Below are positions 62,801 through 64,000 of a stretch of DNA of 64,000 bases, in pieces; the first letter of the stretch is position 1; each line of letters opens with the position of its first letter. This stretch comes from Labrys sp. KNU-23 (GTDB taxonomy: Bacteria; Pseudomonadota; Alphaproteobacteria; Rhizobiales; Labraceae), in contig NZ_CP043489.1 in assembly GCF_008330945.1 (NCBI RefSeq), forward strand, positions 3,545,501-3,609,500, given 5' to 3'. The translations under genes and the position numbers were made by a program. The notes under the pieces are model-generated. The model saw only the letters and a list, made by a program, of their open reading frames with translations, was not told where the DNA came from and ran no database searches.

Positions 62801-63358
62801 GAGGGCGATGCTGTGCCTTCCGTCTTCGCCGAGCGGGTCGCCTCCGCCGATGCCCATGTCCATGGCCAGGACCATCGCGAGATCGACATCCTTGATGACG
62901 TCACCTTCGCCGCCTACCAGGGCGGCTTTGCGGCGGCGCTGGAGGCGCTGGGGGCCAAGGCCTCCCTTTATCACGCCGACCTTTCCAATCCTGACAAGCC
63001 CCGCCTGCGCAGCCTTGGCGAGGAGGTCGGCCGCCTGGTGCATGGCCGGGCCGCCAGCCGGCGCTGGATCGACGGCATGATGGCCCATGGCTATGCCGGC
63101 GCCGCCGAGATGGCCAATGCCATGGACTCGCTGTTCGCCTTTTCGGCGACGGCCGGCATCGTCACCAATGCCGCTTTCGACCGCATGCACGAAGCCTATG
63201 TCGAGGACGAGGAGGTCGCGGCCTTTCTCGCTTCGGCCAATCCTGCTGCCGGCCGGGCGATCCGGGCGCGGTTGGCCGAGGCGATGCGCCGGGGCCTGTG
63301 GCAACCGCGCCGCAATTCGGCGAGCCGGTTGCTCGATGAGGCGGGGAGGGCGGCGTGA
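59885..63358 (+). CDS. cobN: Cobaltochelatase subunit CobN with two in-frame REPIN insertions
   Basis: A 1157-residue large subunit of the aerobic ATP-dependent cobalt chelatase, which inserts cobalt into hydrogenobyrinate diamide together with CobS and CobT (not in this window). Typical segments are FYLWLREVFGIDVMIHLGTHGTLEWLPGKAAALS, YPFIVNNPGEAAQAKRR, and LYHADLSNPDKPRLRSLGEEVGR near the C-terminus. Two palindromic elements of 87 bp each add residues 175-203 and 437-465; the frame is kept in both and no stop arises. The start overlaps cobW and the stop overlaps cobG (GTGA). Whether the enlarged loops affect activity is unknown; the intact frame suggests it works. Confidence 0.93.
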   Translation: MHLLPADTRSLDASEAAIDLGQAPGAIVFASLTDSDLALAAASGLDDLRLAPLQKLRHPMSVDLYIDQTARHAKAIVVRLLGGLDYWRYGVEELASAARTHGIALALIPGDARPDGRLSQLSTVPQEVLDRLAQYWREGGPRNVRASLLYAARLGGLDFGEPEAPVAVPKYGIFLGPQASRLLSETPRLPERQRAGETPAVPGKAVIVFYRSILLSADTAPIEALVRALHAEGLAATALYVGSLKDGETAQWVRRQLEELKPAVILNATAFSALDDDGASPLDVAGCPVLQVITSSSAQEAWQASTRGLSASDLAMHVALPELDGRLSAGVISFKAEREEGTFTRLAHAPHDERIAAVAAKAAAWARLGAKARAERRLGLILSNYPGADGRLAHAVGLDAPASALAILDRLRDEGYAVGELPESGAELLKLLSASLPGIAGIPACSSQPSIGSLPRAGRDACDPRELSFPLAVYQSWLGALPAALRDRLEAQWGDSSADPLCSDGAFHFAGHLCGHVAVAVQPDRGSTLDRKGDHHSPDLPPRHAYLAFYLWLREVFGIDVMIHLGTHGTLEWLPGKAAALSAQCFPELAAGAVPVLYPFIVNNPGEAAQAKRRLGAVTIGHLTPPLREAGLSGGAIEVERLIDEYASADGLDQRRMTYLRREIIERAMETGLTAECGIAPGLDEDETLARLDAFLCDVKELQIRDGLHVFGRRPEESAHLLDVLTATSGAEERPVLAARLDSCGDSEMASLLAGLDGRFVRPGPAGAPTRGRADVLPTGRNLTTLDPRAVPTRAAYAIGSRAADALIQRYLQDHGDYPRNIVLDLWGSATMRTGGDDLAQALALLGVKPVWDNGSNRVSGFEILPQARLDRPRVDVTLRISGLFRDVFAQQITLFDEVVRAVAALDESAEWNPLAATAKTSGERPLRIFGAAPSAYGAGITDRIARGAWDNRADLGRDYLAASSHAYGAGIEGDAVPSVFAERVASADAHVHGQDHREIDILDDVTFAAYQGGFAAALEALGAKASLYHADLSNPDKPRLRSLGEEVGRLVHGRAASRRWIDGMMAHGYAGAAEMANAMDSLFAFSATAGIVTNAAFDRMHEAYVEDEEVAAFLASANPAAGRAIRARLAEAMRRGLWQPRRNSASRLLDEAGRAA
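60407..60493. repeat. REPIN inside cobN, copy A
   Basis: Left arm from 60407 (CTGGGGCCGCAGGCGTCTCG) is complementary, with a few mismatches, to the right arm ending at 60493. Length is 87 bp, exactly 29 codons, starting on a codon boundary. It encodes the Arg/Pro-rich stretch around ETPRLPERQRAGETPAVPG. The sequence is the GACCGCAGGCGTCTCGCC variant of the family. Confidence 0.82.
61193..61279. repeat. REPIN inside cobN, copy B
   Basis: Perfect 31-bp arms (61193-61223 and 61249-61279) enclose 25 nt. The arms are identical over 30 bp to those at 36872-36956 beside the RAYT gene. Length is 87 bp, 29 codons, starting on a codon boundary and encoding PGIAGIPACSSQPSIG plus 13 further residues. 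Confidence 0.95.
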
Positions 63359-64000
63359 GCGAACCGTCCAATCAGGTCAAGGGCTGGTGTCCCGGGGCGC
63401 TCAGGCCGATGCGCTCGGGGGACGGGTTGATCGTGCGCGTGCGCCTGACGGGCGGGGAACTTACTCCGGAGCGTGCAGCCGCCCTGGCCGAGGCGGCCGG
63501 GCGCTTCGGCAATGGCCTGATCGATTTGACCTCACGTGCCAATCTGCAGATGCGCGGCGTTCGCGACGAGACCCTGCAACCCCTGCTCGACCGGCTTGCC
63601 GAACTCGACCTGCTTGATGCCAGTGCCGCCGCCGAACAGGTCCGCAACGTGATTGCGAGTCCGCTGGCCGGGCTTGATCCGAGCGCGTCGATCGATGTGC
63701 AGCCTCTGATCCGGGCGCTGGAGCTGCGGCTGATAGGAAACGATCGTTTCCATTCTCTGCCGGCCAAGTTCGGTTTCCTGCTCGATGGCGGCGGCGTGCT
63801 GTCGCTGGACGGTGTCGAGGCCGATATCGCGGTGAGGGCCGAGGATGATGGGCATTTCCGCCTGGAAGCAGGCGGGGAGGTGCTGGGACGGGTGCGCGTC
63901 GAGGAGGGGCTGGATGCAGCCCTCGGTGTCGCCGAACGCTTCCTCGCTCTGCGCCAGCCCGACGAGCGCCGCATGCGGGACGTGGTGATACGGTTGCAGG
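63355..64000 (+). CDS. cobG: Precorrin-3B synthase, N-terminal part (cut by window edge)
   Basis: The first 215 residues of CobG, the oxygen-dependent enzyme that hydroxylates precorrin-3A and forms its lactone in the aerobic cobalamin route. The visible half is the sulfite-reductase ferredoxin-like domain: GWCPGALRPMRSGDGLIVRVRL and GNGLIDLTSRANLQMRGV are diagnostic. The GTG start overlaps the cobN stop (GTGA). The Fe-S/siroheme site would lie beyond the right edge. Confidence 0.92.
   Translation, partial: MSEPSNQVKGWCPGALRPMRSGDGLIVRVRLTGGELTPERAAALAEAAGRFGNGLIDLTSRANLQMRGVRDETLQPLLDRLAELDLLDASAAAEQVRNVIASPLAGLDPSASIDVQPLIRALELRLIGNDRFHSLPAKFGFLLDGGGVLSLDGVEADIAVRAEDDGHFRLEAGGEVLGRVRVEEGLDAALGVAERFLALRQPDERRMRDVVIRLQ

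Noticed and set aside
61370..63304. A 644-codon minus-strand open frame opposite cobN
   Set aside because: It is a shadow of the CobN reading frame, as in other high-GC genes here.

Overview
The window looks like chromosomal DNA from a free-living, GC-rich alphaproteobacterium, most likely of the order Hyphomicrobiales (Rhizobiales). Supporting marks are the rimP-nusA-ylxR/L7Ae-infB operon with its leader terminator, a Tim44-like protein next to MltA and Smr, DUF2794 and DUF1636 genes, an Omp25/31-type barrel, CobN/CobG-type aerobic cobalamin genes and typical alphaproteobacterial hairpin repeats. The genus cannot be fixed from the sequence. No tRNA, rRNA, CRISPR array or prophage was seen.

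Layout. (1) 1-5.1 kb, minus strand: transcription/translation operon rimP-nusA-RNA-binding protein-infB (infB cut by the window edge). (2) 5.1-13.2 kb: LacI-type regulator divergent from a CUT1 sugar ABC importer (binding protein, two permeases, ATPase), followed by a TIM-barrel sugar isomerase/epimerase/lyase and a Gfo/Idh/MocA dehydrogenase, a probable glycoside/keto-sugar catabolic unit. (3) 13.3-19.8 kb: FxsA, Tim44-like, MltA, Smr, XRE regulator and MprF, all envelope or housekeeping. (4) 20.4-24.2 kb: an operon of a 6-hydroxynicotinate-reductase-like Fe-S protein, a UPF0280 protein and two paralogous 'amino acid synthesis' (PF06684) proteins, function unknown. (5) 24.4-30.3 kb: two exported caspase-like proteases with different C-terminal repeat domains, flanking an outer-membrane barrel and a methyltransferase. 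(6) 30.3-36.2 kb: MerR/LiuR-type regulator with a clear operator and a fatty-acid beta-oxidation operon (acyl-CoA dehydrogenase, thiolase, FadB-like). (7) 36.2-38.3 kb: a frameshifted REP-associated tyrosine transposase (RAYT) between two REP hairpins, then pyrD and a DUF952 gene. (8) 38.7-43.3 kb: PBP1A, YraN, RsmI, PncA. (9) 43.3-50.1 kb: polar amino-acid/amine ABC importer lacking its ATPase, divergent from acetylpolyamine amidohydrolase and N-carbamoylputrescine amidase, then DUF2794, agmatinase and a DUF1989 protein: a polyamine/agmatine nitrogen region. (10) 50.1-53.2 kb: arylesterase, YbbA-like ATPase, diacylglycerol kinase, PAP2 phosphatase. (11) 53.2-64 kb: cobalamin genes cobO and cobU on the minus strand, an IorAB-type molybdenum hydroxylase, then a cobalamin riboswitch leading DUF1636-cobW-cobN-cobG (cut by the right edge).

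The most striking structural signal is a family of inverted REP pairs (REPINs). They flank the RAYT, sit between beta-oxidation genes and before a caspase gene, and occur twice inside cobN, each 87 bp and frame-preserving, so each adds 29 residues. A second hairpin family with ends GTCATTGCGAGC...GCTCGCAATGAC occurs three times in intergenic DNA. The four-gene 6-hydroxynicotinate-reductase-like cluster and the two caspase genes are the least characterised functional units.
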